Of a stretch of 60,000 bases of DNA, positions 21,977 to 34,112 are shown in pieces (position 1 is the stretch's first letter; each line of letters starts with the position of its first letter). Where the stretch lies: the NCBI RefSeq assembly GCF_963678635.1, contig NC_087071.1, forward strand, positions 21,607,194 through 21,667,193, given 5' to 3'. The notes below the pieces were generated by a model that saw only the letters and a list, made by a program, of their open reading frames with translations, did not search any database and had not been told where the DNA came from. Position numbers and translations under genes: made by a program. Origin of the DNA: Symsagittifera roscoffensis. Taxonomy: Eukaryota > Xenacoelomorpha > Acoela > Convolutidae.

Positions 21977-22198
21977 GGCTCTTTTCTAGTTTCCCACCCC
22001 CTCGTAAAGTTACAAAATTAAACTGTTCAAAAATTGTTCACGCGGCCTTTTACCTGTAAGAAATGTTGTAAAAGTTTGTTCACTTGCTCACGCTGATACG
22101 TTTTAATTGCAGTTTATAACATAACTATTAATTTGAAATTGACTTTCATACAATGATTTTAAGAAAAAACCAAAGGGGGGGGGGACTGGAAAAGAGCC
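21977..22198. mobile_element. MITE-like element with G/C-run terminal inverted repeats, copy 1
   Basis: The left end GGCTCTTTTCTAGTTTCCCA is mirrored by the right end (a run of ten G, then ACTGGAAAAGAGCC). The 220-bp interior is non-coding. The same termini bound the element at 33791. Target-site duplication is not clear here. A related lone right end (GGGTGAAAAAGAGCCC) is at about 21869. Confidence 0.6.
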
Positions 22199-22497
22199 TG
22201 GAAATCGATATATTTGAAAAGATGGGGGGTGGGGTTGGCGAAGAACTCAAATGTCACTTCGCTCTTTTGGAAGAGGGACAATTTGTGGCCAGTATCCGAT
22301 AATATATAATATACGGACTGAATTAGGTCGCCATAAGGTTCTTTAACCGGTTCCCCCTATCTGCAATCGATATTCTCAACTTCGTCAAAATGTCGTGAAG
22401 ATTGGAACCCGTATCTGTTATACATTTTCGATCAAGAAACATGGTCGCACCTTACAATTGCTGGGAAAAAGTAGAGAAACTGAAAATTCAGAAAATA

Positions 22498-22532
22498 ATT
22501 GTTTCATTCTACCGAAGCTAGAATGAAACAAT
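22498..22532. repeat. perfect 14-bp hairpin
   Basis: ATTGTTTCATTCTA (22498-22511) and its exact reverse complement (22519-22532) are separated by CCGAAGC. No gene is adjacent. It may be a terminator-like or foldback sequence; function is unknown. Confidence 0.7.
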
Positions 22533-24791
22533 AGTCAAAACCCCCCGTCACACACATCAGGAAGATATTTGCAAAAAATTAAACTGAATTAGAGTGGAAC
22601 CGTGTGGGAATTAAATCATCACTGTTACGACGCGGTCAATGGATACCATCACTGGTTTATATTATGATCAGCGTCAAGTTCCCCATGAACATATCTAAAA
22701 CATTTAAAAGAAGAACCGTTTAAAATCCCAATCCAACTAGAGCTGAGTAGTCTTTGAATCAGCGCTCGTTTTTGGGCTTTTTTGTCTGTCTTGTCATTTT
22801 GAGGTCATAGGCGCTTGAAACACAACAAAAACTTATACTAGAAGCTCATTGTGTTCAGACATTATTGTGACTACGATTACCGGAGCCCCAAAAAATTTTT
22901 TTTTACAAAGTGTAGAGTTGGTGATTCTACTGTATTACAAGCTATAGTAACCTGAGCGTAAGATTGATTCGTCATCAAGTTAAGTAGCACAGCAAACAAA
23001 AGGTCGAGGTCGAAATAGTTCAATCTTCGAACATCTCGGCCCTCCTATGCCAGAAAACAAAATTTGACAAAATCGGCGAACCCCCCCCCCCAATCGAACT
23101 AAGAAAGCTAACGTTATGAATTTCAGAAAAGCGACACAAGAGATGATTTGACCCGGGCATACGAAAAATGGGACCCCTCAGACCCTTGGGCAGCAAGCGA
23201 TAACGGTCCCCGGAAGTGTAAATGGCCCTATCAGAGCTCAAAAACTAGCGGCGGTCTTGGGCTCAAAATTTAGTATTTTGTAGGCCTAGTTGAGGGAAGC
23301 TTGATTTTACAACCCCAGAACCCTAGGAACTCCACTTGCAGTTTTATGCTCTAAGGAAACAAACCCACCCCTAACTTCCGGAAGTCGTTTATTGGCCCCC
23401 AAAGAGCGCAGGGAGCTGAAACTTGGATGGATGATGTGTAACGGCAAGATACATCTTGTATTATAATTGGAATCAAATTCAGCGGTTGGATCGGAAGCTA
23501 TTAGCTATTGAAAAATCACCCCCTTAGACAGGAAATAGGCAATTCACGCGAAAAATTGGAAGGTGGCATAATGATTTTATTGCGGCAATCGACATGAGAT
23601 ACGAACCCCGAAAAAAAACCCCCTTGTGACTGAGAATCCTCCGGCGACTTTTTTGCGGAAAAAGTGATAAGGGACCTTAGAAATGGGGTTACTTGTGAAA
23701 TATTAAATGGAAATGGATAGAACTGGGTAGTTAGGACCCCATAAAATTCTGAACCCAAATATGGAAGATTAGAATATTGACCCCGGTTGAACTTAAATTA
23801 ACCTTTTGGCGTTTTGACCCCAAAATTGCCTTGAAAACCCCAAGATTAACACCTTTAAGTGGCGCATTCCCCAGCCCAACCGCTGGAAATGAGAATTGGT
23901 CATCTTGTTAAAAATTGGGAGGAAATTTGTTTGTTGGGAACTAGAGCAGAAGCGATTGGAGATTCAGTTTTGTATTGCAACCTTGGAGTAGTAGAGTTAA
24001 TTCAAAGTGGACTTGGTGAATATTGAGTTCAGTTTAGCTTGGCAAGTGATCTATTGATAGCAATTCAATTAGAATAAAGAAAAGTAGTCACAGAAAAAAT
24101 GGATAGTAACAGGACCGCAGCATGAATATTAAGTCTTCTAAATGGTATGAACGTACGGGAAGTTTACTCGGCTTCCTGTAGGTGAGTTTTTCGGTTTAAT
24201 TTGACCCCTAACAGAAGAACTACGATCCCCTGATAGCTAGAAAGTCGGGATTTGAATAGACTACAGGTAGAAATTTCAGATGCTTGGAATGAGTTAGCTA
24301 CCCATAAAAAGGGTCTCCCCTACACTTGGGAGGTCAAAACGTTAACGGGATAATTAAAATAAAGGCATTGGGATGATCACTGAGTAAACATAGCATGGTT
24401 TGGAGGTTGAGATGAACCCGAGAGCTGAAGTTCACTGAGGTCAGGAATTAGTTGGTTAAAATTGTATGACTTTTGTTTGCTTGGTCAAATTGTGACAGCT
24501 ACCGCATACCGAGTATCTAATAAGCGTGAAAAGACTGATGAATGAAACCGAAGTTGGCACTTGGCAGACTTGACAGGAGGAGGGATTTAGTCGTAAAACA
24601 TGTGTGGGCGGTTGATTTAAGCGGATGTCAGGACTGATACGGAATGGCGTGATTTAACTAAAACTAAATGTAAAGAAAGATAGAGAATTGGAGGGTACCG
24701 GTGAGCCTTTAAGTCTCAGAACAAATGTTACCTACATTTAAGAGTAGTTGGTTCTCAGTCAGAGTAGAGAACAATTTTTGCCAGTGTCGTT

Positions 24792-24871
24792 TTGAATTAG
24801 TTGTGTGAGCGAGTTGCTCTGGAACCCGAGTTTAGTATCGGGTTGAATTAGTCGTGTGAGCGAGTTGCGCT
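24792..24871 (+). repeat. 51-bp spaced direct repeat
   Basis: TTGAATTAGTTGTGTGAGCG at 24792 recurs with one change (TCGTGTGAGCG) at 24843. The repeated block is 29 bases long with two or three substitutions. Confidence 0.8.
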
Positions 24872-24921
24872 GCTGGAATAGGCAAGTTTTGAACCGATTC
24901 AACCGAAAATTGACAAGCGAG

Positions 24922-24963
24922 ATAACGAAGCGGTTGAACGGAACGAAACGCGGGCTTCGTTAT
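24922..24963. repeat. 10-bp inverted repeat
   Basis: ATAACGAAGC (24922-24931) and GCTTCGTTAT (24954-24963) are exact reverse complements with a 22-base loop. Confidence 0.7.
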
Positions 24964-25558
24964 AGAAGTTGCTAAATAGTAGTTAGCTCAATAAGGGCAC
25001 TTTAAATTGCTTATATCTCCTTTGAGATTGAGAATTTACTTATTGTGCCCACGATTTGCTGAACTAGCTAGAAGCGCAAGAGGAGAGCCGAAATGAGCCT
25101 AAACTAAGAGGGAAGTTGCGTATTCCTTTGATCGGCCGATTTAGTCGGACCACAACATAACCTAACCCTTTCGTGATTGTGGATAATATCGTGTCTTAGT
25201 GTCCCTCGCTATTACACGGTATAAAGGGGAGAAAGTCTGCGGCCGTTAAGTAGAGTGAAAGCGTGCTTAAAGTAGACGACTTCACTGAAGAAGTCTACAT
25301 AAAGCTAATAGGTGGGAATCAAATAAGAGCAAACAAAACGGGGAAGAGATCCGGCTCATTGATGGAAATTAGAATTCCTGATAAAAAACAGTGATTCATT
25401 TATAGTACAGTGTTCTATTGATTAATGAACTATTAATGGTACAGTGACGCAAATTACAAAGTCACAGTAAACTACTGAACGCTAAATGATTTTTTTTGCG
25501 AGATCAACTCAGATCGACAGATGGAAACCTTGAGTAAACAAAATAAAGATCAAGCCAT

Positions 25559-25679
25559 GAGAGAATACAAAAACCTTTGGAAAAAACTATGGTTTTTGTT
25601 CAACTCTCGCTCAACAATTCAAAATTTCTATTTTTATACTCATTTAACGTGTTTTTATGGGATTTTCTGAAATCCCATA
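25559..25679. repeat. two adjacent hairpins
   Basis: An imperfect stem is formed by GAGAGAATACAAAAACC (25559) and GGTTTTTGTTCAACTCTC (25590-25607). A perfect 10-bp stem, TATGGGATTT / AAATCCCATA with loop TCTG, lies at 25656-25679. Confidence 0.65.
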
Positions 25680-25699
25680 GCTTGGTAGCAAAAAAACTA

Positions 25700-28600
25700 T
25701 TGCCGGTTAATTTGCTAATTTTTCAATGAATTCTGAACAATCAATGTTCTTTCAATCATCAGCGCCTTGTATTAAACAGTGCGTTCATATTTTGTTCATT
25801 TTGAGCTGATCATTCCATATGTCAGAAGTAGTGGATTCACGATGTTGGGGAGATTTGCCGGAAATTTCTCCCCGATATGCAGGTTATTTTTTAAAAAACA
25901 ATTAATATATCCCCCTCTCAAGTACCCCCTCTTAAGATTATGATTAGGACGTTGCTGCTATCTAAAGAGTTGAGAAGATTTCTTGGAGAAGTTTAAGAAA
26001 CTGAGGTTGCAACTTCAAAAAAAACTTTTTTCTCAGGTTTTCTTGTCTGTTTACAGATTGCACGGCTTATTAGATGTGCTTTTATGTAATTTGTTTAGCA
26101 TTTGAAAAAATATTTCGAAAACTGTTTGTCATACATTTTTTCATAAATGACAAATTTTTAGTCATATAATTTCCATTTATGTCAAAAATTTTTGTCATAC
26201 AATTTCCATATATGGGAAAATGTTTATTATAGACTTTTTATACAATTTTCTGTAGTATAAAACTGTATGAAAAGAAAATTCCCATTTATGAGAGTTGTAT
26301 GTCAAGCATTTTTGGTCAACCCGGGTAGAATTCCAAATAATGTTTGAATGAATTACATGCACATGCTGTTTCATCGTGTAAGTTTTTAATCTGATTTTGG
26401 GTAGTCTAGATTTTACTGTATCGGCGGTTTAGGCCGAAATGAACAGGACTCGGCGTGGTGTTATGATATGAAATATGAAAAGCAAATCAGTTCACATTAA
26501 TAGATTTTTTCACCATTCATTATTACAACGTTGAAAGAATAGAATATTAAAATAAATTTTTCTTAGAACTGAACGAGTGAAGGAAAACAGTAGAAAATAG
26601 CTAAAATCAGATCAAGTTTGGCGGATAAAAAGTTTTTTGTTAAATAAATTTTGTCTCAAATTGCAAAAACCAAAAAAATAGATCTACTTTTGTGTACGAT
26701 CACGCATTTTCAAAAAAATTGAGATTTCTAAAGTCCTAAACCAAAACTGTAAAGGATAAAAGTTTGAAGTTTGAAAGATTTAGGTACCATGCAATATCTG
26801 GTACATTGAAAAAAAAATGAAAAATACATTGAGTAAAGATGATATATGTTGGGATGGTAATAAATATCGCTTTGATTCAGAGATAATTGATACTTTAGAA
26901 GATTCCATAAGAGGAAATTGTTAAACCGAAAACCCAAAAACTTCACTTCATTATGCAAAGCAAACTTTTTTCAGCTGTTCCAAATATTTTTGAAATTGCA
27001 TAGAGTGAACATCGAATTCACCATTTTTTCTACAATTGAGCTTCCTTCTTATCGAAATTGGGATCACATCATCTAATTGTTAAAAAAGTTTCTTACTAGT
27101 TCTTATTAAAGTATTCAACATGCATATTTAAAAATTAAGGATTGATCAGGCTTGGCCTTTTTGCTATTTAATTAAAAATGTTTTTTTTTTTTTTAAAAAA
27201 GGTTTCATACAATTTCCACGTATAAAAAATGTATGATAAACATTGTTTCCACGAAAACTGTTTTTTTAATTTTTCAAAATCTGTTGCTCAAAGTTTGTGG
27301 GTACTTAACATTAATTTGACAAAGAGTTTTGTAAATTCAGATCCTTTCTTTCCATCAAAAAATAAGCATATGAATTGAATAAAATGCTTATTGCATGTAA
27401 AAATTCAACAAATGATCAAGTAAAAGCTGCTTTTGTTTTTGAATAAAATTCAACAAAATCATTGAAAATAGTTGTTAGGCAGAATCAAAAAGTGGGCTAT
27501 CAATTTTTCTTTTCATTGAAATAAAAAAACATAGTTTCAACGCTGTTTCGTGAGAACAATGCTGGCCTTGTTACTTCAAGATAACTTTTCAATATGTGAT
27601 ATTGTTTTGAACTGTGTCATAAACATTTTTCTTCATAGTTTCGGGTTGTATCATATTCAAATCATATTTATCATTAGATCTTTTGTCAGCCAGAGAACTT
27701 TAATAAATGTTGTTAAAACTTTCAATGTTAATTTGATATTTAAAACTGAATAGCTAAAAAATTTAAAAACCTAAATTTGAAAACAGGTTTCAAAGTACTT
27801 TTTTTGCGGTATTGCCTCTGGACTACTGTTTTTGGATATATGTTTGTGCTTCAATTCATCGCCAAAACCCCCGAAGCACTACTGAACTTATTACAAGTAT
27901 TGAAATCTGTTGTCATATGGTCACACCGGATCAAACTTCATCAGCTACAGCTTTAGTCCGCGAACGCATGATAAACTGACCGAAAAATGGCGAAAATAAA
28001 TTCCAGTATCTGTTAAAATGATTTTTTAATCAATTATCAAAGTTCAACACCTCTTCAATAACGTGTTAAATTTTTCTGGGTCTACGTCAAACATAGTTAG
28101 GAATGACAGCCCCTTCAAAAGTGTCATAGATTTTGGTTCACCATAGGTTTTAGTTCAATCTGAGCATTTGCTAAGGTTCAATTTGAAGAAACACAAGCAT
28201 CAATTTAATGGTCTAACGAGTGGTTTACAAGGCTAATTATAAAAACTAAATATGTTTATCATGGCCTAATTATTTTGTATGTAATTTTTCATGACAATCG
28301 GGCAATGTCAACAGTAAATTTATTTATAAAACTTTGCAGGTGGGGGAAAAAGAAAAAAAGCCAGTTTTCCACAAAGAGTACTCATAACTTCCTTATCAGT
28401 CAAAAGTAAAAAGTTGTGAATGACGTTTCACCAGTGTATCAAACTACAAGTTTTGACTAGCGCATTCGCGACCAAAAACCAAATTAAAAAATAACGAAAA
28501 TCAAATGTAGTTTTTGAAATCTCCATCTTTACTTTGAATTGTAGTATATACATCAATTACAATTCATCAGCAAACTCAATTTAAAAATGAACAAGAAAAA

Positions 28601-28730
28601 AATTTTGAATTCGAGTTAATTTCATATGCAGCAAATAATTGTCGTTTGATAACTTTTAAAAAGAAAACCCAGCAGTTCTCGGAAATGAAAACTACGATCT
28701 TGATTGAAAAATAATTGCAACCATTGGTTA
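25700..28730. other. AT-rich gene-free region with short related motifs
   Basis: No gene is supported. The CATACAATTTCCAT motif and variants recur at about 26160-26320 and again at 27205, suggesting a degenerate local repeat. A 13-T run followed by A6 lies at 27180-27198. Open frames at 26728-26958 and 27550-27753 have no domain and are likely chance. Confidence 0.5.
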
Positions 28731-28736
28731 TTTTAC

Positions 28737-29460
28737 TTATTTTTCCGATTTTCGTAACGAAAGTAACGAATTATTTGTGCTCGGGGCGGTTTTTTTTTCT
28801 TCGGACAAATTTCATTTTTGACGGAGTTTTTTTTTAAAAAATCATTCAATTTGTATTGTTGTCCTGAGCTAAAATTTGAAAATATGTTTCACTTGTGATT
28901 ACTTTTGTAAAATGCCACTCTTTCATAAGATGCCACCCATCCCCGTTGCGATTTCTGAAGTTTTGGAAAATTTATCCGATATGAAAGTGGGTCAAATTAA
29001 TGCTCATTTTTTGCTTCGAACCATTTCAACAATCCGAGTTTTTGGCAAGGTCACTTCTATTCAAAACTTACACGGCGCGGATTAAGATGCGCGAAGTTGT
29101 CTGGCTTGAAATGACCATATTTTTCTTGCTTTATTCTTTAATGTTTACCGAATTACCCATTTGAAGTAAGTTCTCTTTTCATTTTGTATTAAAAAGGTGT
29201 TAGGTTGTAGAATTAGTTTTATAATGTGATGGTTTTAGTTTGCTAAGGCAACAGAAAGTAGGGAATAAGATTGTATGGTGTTGAGTTGTTTAGAGTTAAG
29301 AAGGTGTACCTTCTTTTTATGGTGTGTGGAAAGATGATTTTCCAGATAACTGCAAATTTTTTGTTATCAATTTATCACAGTAATTTTTTTCATGTATTTT
29401 CTGCTTCTTAGAACCTGAAAGGCAGTCGGAACATTCAGGGCTTCGCTCTGATACGAGCTT
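28737..29460 (+). repeat. interspersed repeat family A, copy 1 (interior diverged)
   Basis: It begins with CGAAAGTAACGAATTATTTG and TGTCCTGAGC and ends with GGCAGTCGGAACATTCAGGG and CTGATACGAGC, the ends seen in the other A copies. The interior (28890-29400) is not alignable by eye and may contain an insertion. Confidence 0.65.
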
Positions 29461-30430
29461 TTTTGTATGTTTATGTTGTTTTAACTCAAATATCGTCTAT
29501 TCTATTTTTCTGCCGCCTTCAGAGATGTTCTGTTAAAGGTTTATAGTTCCCTCATTGTAGAGTCTCATTTCAACTGATAACTCACTTAGACTTTCGTATA
29601 TTTATCTACCGCCGCAACTGATTTTTCGATCGTTGCGACTAATTTTATCGACCGCCTCGACCAATTTTTTGACCATGCAGGGACCTATTTTTTGACCGCC
29701 GTGACTTATTTTATTGACCACCGCGACCAATTTCTCGATCATGCCGGGACTAATTTTATGACCGCTGTGACTCATTTTTCGAACATGCAGGGACTAATTT
29801 TCGACCGCCGCGACTAATTGTTTGACAGCTGCGACTAATTTTTCGACCATGCCGCGATTAATTTTTCGACCACTTCGACTAATTTTTCGACCACCGCGAC
29901 CAATTTTTGTTCAATTGCGCCGATCGCGGTTAACATTCCAAAATTTGGTCGTGGCAGTCTGGAAATACTAAAGTTCGGTCGCGACCGTCTGATCATAAAA
30001 CAACAACCTCTACCCGGGTTGGACTAGCTAGGCTCGATCGGAATGGTTTTGAATACGAATTAGCGTAACTGCGTACTTGATGTTACAGCAAACGATACTG
30101 CTCGCATGTCTAAGTGAAGCCTTGATCCTTTGTTACTTTTCATGAAGAATTATAATTATCTTTAACATAAAATTGAACCTAAATTTTTCAACATCTTCTT
30201 ACACGCGCATTGTATGGTGTAAAATGATAAGTTTCTAAACATTCCTTGGGTCAGTTAGATATCGAAGTTCCTAAGCTGAAGATGGAAAGATTTTTGAGCT
30301 TACTCAAAATACCGGTCTGGCTTATCTTCAAAAGAAAACTGGCCAAACAAATTATTAGCGCGACATGCCTATACAAGTAGCGCAAAATTGTTATCTCGAA
30401 TCGCCGTAAAAGTCTCCAATTCAAAACCCA
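29461..30430 (+). repeat. repeat block following A copy 1, also present at 52831-53400 and 58967-59530
   Basis: Shared landmarks in the same order are GATGTTCTGTTAA, ACTTGATGTTACAGCAAAC, GCGCATTGTA and TCTGGCTTATCTTCAAAA. Together with A copy 1 this forms a composite repeat of about 1-1.7 kb. A minisatellite is inserted in it here but not in the other copies. Confidence 0.7.
29605..29915 (+). repeat. degenerate minisatellite, unit about 22-24 bp
   Basis: About a dozen imperfect units carry the core CGACTAATTTTTCGACC, alternating with CGCCGCGACC and CATGCAGGGACTAA variants. It is GC-richer than its flanks. Confidence 0.85.
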
Positions 30431-30716
30431 TATTATCATCACTTTCTGAGCCATGTTAGTTTTGACTTCCACATATCTATCACCCCAAGCAATCGTCGCA
30501 CTATTTCCATTCTGACTTCTTCTCTGCTGCTTAATCGAATTCGACGAGTCATAAAAGGAACTGCACTGACTGAAATTTTCAGCTGAGTTGTAATTGTCGC
30601 CTGTGTTTCCCCTGTTGTACTTGTCCCCCGCTGATTGGTAGGAAGAGGTCGTTGAACTCTGTTGACCTTGACCGTAGGGATCACTCCATCGTTTCAAACC
30701 CGTCTCTTGATTCTCT
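30425..30716 (-). CDS. possible exon, Ser/Gln/Asn/Gly-rich
   Basis: On the minus strand an acceptor-like TAAGTTTTAG precedes an open stretch starting about 30716. The translation reads NQETGLKRWSDPYGQGQQSS and then a low-complexity region rich in S, Q, N, Y and G (for example YNRGNTGDNYNSAENFSQ), ending near MAQK with a possible GTGATG donor at about 30440. The biased but not repetitive composition and the flanking splice-like signals suggest a real exon of an unidentified gene. Alternatively it is chance. The open frame continues to 30251 through sequence that belongs to the repeat block. Confidence 0.35.
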
Positions 30717-30935
30717 AAAACTTACTTTTTATCCAATTTAATTGTTTTTTTTTATTCGAATATTGGACCTTGTGACTTTAAACAACCAAATTCGTAAACG
30801 CTGAATTGCAAAACAACACAACAATAGCACTTAGTTCCAAACTAGTTTCGTTTATAAACAAAATTTGCCCATTAAATTGACTTTTGCCACATAATTGAAA
30901 TAGTTCGAAGGCTTTAAATTGGCCTTAAATGCCAA

Positions 30936-31470
30936 ACAAGACTGCTCGTATCAGGGCGAAGCCTTGAGTGTCTCGACTGCCTTTTAAGGTTTATTGAGCA
31001 GTAATAACATTGAAAAATTAAATGAAATAAAACAAAATGAAATTTTTTCTTCTAAAATTTGAAATTTTATACAAAAATCATCACCCCACACGCCATTTAA
31101 AGAACAAAAGGATAGATTTCGCTCCTTGTAACAAACCAATTATGTCAAAGAAGCTTCTTTTTAACAATTTAGAACGATTTCTAAGACGGATTAACTCTCC
31201 GCTTACGCGTTAATAGCGCGAAATATATCGCGCGTTAATTGTCCCAAAGTGGCCAAAATGACAATCTTTGAACCCCAATAACTTTACGAAAAATGATCAC
31301 AGGTGAAATATTTTTTCAAACTTGAGCTCAGAACATCAATACTTTTCGAATGATATTTTAAAATTCCGTCAAAAATGGCTAGTTAAAAAGTCGAAATTTG
31401 TCTGAAGAAAAAAAAACACACCCCGAGCACAAATATTCCGTTACTTTCGCACCAAAAGTCGAAACAACAA
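30936..31470 (-). repeat. interspersed repeat family A, copy 2
   Basis: This is a full-length reverse-orientation copy of about 535 bp. It starts ACTGCTCGTATCAGGGCGAA and ends TCGAAACAACAAG. It contains the conserved internal block with GCGCGTTAATTGTCCCAAA and the subterminal hairpin CAGGGC...GCCTTG. Confidence 0.85.
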
Positions 31471-31629
31471 GCCATAATTGATCCAACTGTCGCTTTATTT
31501 ATATGAAATAGTTTTTGCGAAAAAATAATGAAAACTTGAAAAATTTGGACAAAATCAAAGTGTAAAATTTTGATTCGTACGAAATTAATACGACCGATTA
31601 GTTAAACCCAATTCAGATCGAAACGAATT

Positions 31630-31945
31630 TGTTGTGCGGGATAATTAGCCACGCAAAATTAACTCGCGTTAAGCTCTCAGCACGATGAACGTTACGCTCT
31701 CTTCTCTTCAAAGCGCGCATAACTTTGTCCCGAATATGGCCAATTTGGCAATTTTCTAGTCCCAGGTCCTCACAAAGATAATCAGAGGTAAAACATCTTT
31801 TTAACTTTGAACTAAGGAAGTTAACATCTTCAATGGGGTATGAGAAATTGTTATAGAAAACTATGAGTTCGATCAGCAAAAATTGATGAGTAAATAAAAA
31901 AAATTACACAACCATTAATATTCCGTTTTCTTCAAAAGTCGGAAA
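31630..31945 (-). repeat. interspersed repeat family A, copy 3 (old, partial)
   Basis: This is a diverged partial copy. GGCCAATTTGGCAATTTTCT, AATCAGAGGTAAAACATC and the terminal AATATTCCGTTTTC correspond in order to landmarks in copies 2 and 5. Confidence 0.6.
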
Positions 31946-31949
31946 AATT

Positions 31950-32990
31950 ACTATAGAGTGCCTTTTCTGATAAACAAAATTGCTGTGTATCTTGCAGTTG
32001 ACCTGATACTGTTTGATTAGATAAATCTAATATGAAAAATGACGTAAATAGTTGGGAAGATCGGAAGTTCGAAACGCACGGAAGTTCTTCGCCAAAATGT
32101 CCAGAGGGATTTTACTAGGGAAATTTTACTTGCATCTGCTGCATTGACGGTGGAGAACCTCTGTAGTATCTAAAAACCTGAGAAAAAAAACATAAAAATT
32201 TGGGTGTTTCGTTGAGTGTATATTTTGTTTTGAAACTCGAAATATTTTTCTCGATATAAGCGAAACTCCAGATGTACGTTTTTCAAATCTTTGTACAGAC
32301 CATTTTTAATATCCCACATCACTTAACTAAACGGGACTTCAGAGAAGTACAAAATTTTGTAGTATGCGAACCTATGATAACGAATTTCTTTTCCAGTAAT
32401 AAACTAAAACTCATAGTATTATAGGAAATCATGGTTTTCGTGGTAGAAAAAAACTCAGTAATTACAAAACTATTTTCTAAAACTCCGTTTCTAAAACAAC
32501 TTATCTTTACAATCAGTACTTTGAGTTTTTTCATAACTGAATTTGTTTTGTTATTTTGGTATAGAAAAATTGGTTTCATGTCTCGCATGCCTTTAGTTTT
32601 TCTATGCTCAAAAACATAGAAAAAATTGAGAGTCAAGAAAGTGTATTAACAGTTCAATAACGTAACAAATTACAAAGCATTTTGCAGATTAAAATGTTTT
32701 GGTTTCAAGACGCACGTGCCTCTAAAATGTTTTCTCTAGACAAATGATTGAGCTCAATAGAAACATGTATAATTTTGATGTTTTCATTTATGCTAGCGTT
32801 TTGTTTGTGAGGTAAAACAAAACAAGCTGAATTTATTCAAAAACTGCCCTGATTTAACTACTGTTTTATATTTCTACAGTTCTTCTTTCAATCTCTCATT
32901 TTACGTTACGAAAAAGTTCGGGTCTTGAGCATCAAATTTTGTAATTTGAAAGCTTCAATTTCCAACTAGAAATATATAGCCAGGAGACAG
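31950..32990. other. region upstream of the TRIM-type gene
   Basis: This is AT-rich non-coding sequence. It should contain the promoter and 5' UTR of the gene starting at 32992, but I see no clear TATA box or initiator. Overlapping open frames on both strands at 32319-32636 have no domain. Confidence 0.4.
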
Positions 32991-32991
32991 T

Positions 32992-33204
32992 ATGAGCAAC
33001 CCTTGCTGTATTTGTTTGGAGACTCATGAGAGCCCAAAAGCTTTACTTTGTGGTCACTCGTATTGCTCAGGCCCAAAAAATTGTCTGCGTAAAGTTCTAA
33101 CCAGTGACCCTAGATGCTGTTCAATATGTCGAGAACCGATTGCTGACATCTTCATAAGCGAAAACGACTTGTCGGTCAATCACGATTCGAAAGCCGCAAT
33201 TGAG
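32992..33204 (+). CDS. TRIM-type gene, exon 1: RING finger
   Basis: The ATG at 32992 begins MSNPCCICLETHESP. The zinc ligands follow the C3HC4 RING pattern: C5, C8, C20, H22, C25, C31, C43, C46, with CGHSYC at residues 20-25 and CSICREP at 43-49. Five residues between C25 and C31 is longer than the usual two. RING domains of this type are E3 ubiquitin ligases that bind an E2 enzyme. A donor (GAG/GTAACT) at 33204/33205 ends the exon in phase 0; without splicing the frame stops at 33214-33216. Exon 2 at 34813 continues in phase with a B-box, as in TRIM proteins. Confidence 0.85.
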
Positions 33205-33216
33205 GTAACTCTCTAA

Positions 33217-33780
33217 AGGTATTTAATAATAAGTAAAAACTGAAGCTTCCAAGCGTACAAGGACGGCTTTCTCGATATAAAATGATCATTGGTCATTTTA
33301 TGTTTTACGTGAAAAAGGAAACATAATAACTTCAATTTATTTTAGGAAAGTTTTTGATTTCAATTTATATTATCATAAGAAGCTGTTAGAAAGAAAGCAG
33401 TTTAACTTAACTTTAACTTAATTAGTAGTGACTCCACTGACCAGTTTTCATGACAACTGTGACATCAAAAATTGAAACTTTTGACAATTGCAGAAGTGTA
33501 GCTTACGTTAGAAGAAGAAAAGAAGGATACATTTTGAGTGTCTTTTTTCTAATAGTTGAAATATCAAAAACATTACAATTGAGCTCGTCCTAATTTTTTT
33601 ACTTAGAAGTAAAGGCAAAATTTTTATCGGGTCCCAACTGAACATTAAAATCTGCTAGAGGTTTTAGAATTGAAGTGAGTACAAAGTGCTCAAGATGATC
33701 GGAAAGAACAGTAGATTATCTTGGTTGAAAATATCAAAAAAAGGTTTGGTAGAAACTAATTAAAGAAACTATTTTATTCA
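33217..33780 (+). other. intron 1 of the TRIM-type gene, 5' part
   Basis: This is the non-coding start of the 1608-bp intron 33205-34812. The rest of the intron holds a MITE-like element and family A copy 4. Confidence 0.7.
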
Positions 33781-33790
33781 GACAAATTTT

Positions 33791-34038
33791 GGGCTCTTTT
33801 CCAGTTTCCCCCCTTTCAAAAAACGAGTTATATATTTGTATTACGTGTTATTACGGCTAAATGCGTGATCTTACGCTGTAAAGTATGAAGAACAAATCTG
33901 TTCAGAATTGTCGGTTTGTCCACCACGCCAAATTTCATTGCATTGTTAACGTTCATTGCATTGTTAAAAAGTCTATTTCACAACGTTAAATAGACTTTTC
34001 AAAATTGAATTTGAAAGGGGGGAAACTGGAAAAGGGCC
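33791..34038. mobile_element. MITE-like non-autonomous DNA transposon in intron 1
   Basis: The element is about 247 bp. Its left end GGGCTCTTTTCCAGTTTCCC and right end GGAAACTGGAAAAGGGCC are inverted repeats of about 28 bp including a CCCCCC/GGGGGG run. AAATTTT (8 bp CAAATTTT if the last C is counted in the target) flanks both sides as a target-site duplication, consistent with a hAT-like origin. A perfect 12-bp inner hairpin (AAAAGTCTATTT / AAATAGACTTTT) lies at about 33968-34000. No ORF. Confidence 0.8.
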
Positions 34039-34112
34039 AAATTTTGCAGTTTTATGGTATCATGATTGTATTACTCTTGCAGTTTCTTCTCAAAATCTTC
34101 CCAAGTTTTTTA

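Larger units (their letters stand above)
22533..25550. other. gene-free region with short repeats
   Basis: This is about 3 kb of moderately GC-richer sequence without recognisable genes, RNA genes or transposon domains. The short open frames at 23020-23241 and 23516-23758 (minus strand) have no domain. Two local features are listed separately (direct repeat 24792-24871 and inverted repeat 24922-24963). Confidence 0.5.

Noticed and set aside
22533-25550. Possible rRNA or other structural RNA in the GC-richer stretch
   Set aside because: No rRNA signature motifs or tRNA boxes could be found by eye; base composition alone is not evidence.
29605-29915. CRISPR-like array
   Set aside because: The units are degenerate and directly adjacent with no unique spacers, and the DNA is eukaryotic; it is a minisatellite.
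32319-32636. Overlapping ORFs on both strands upstream of the TRIM gene
   Set aside because: They overlap each other, are A/T-driven and show no domain or splice context.
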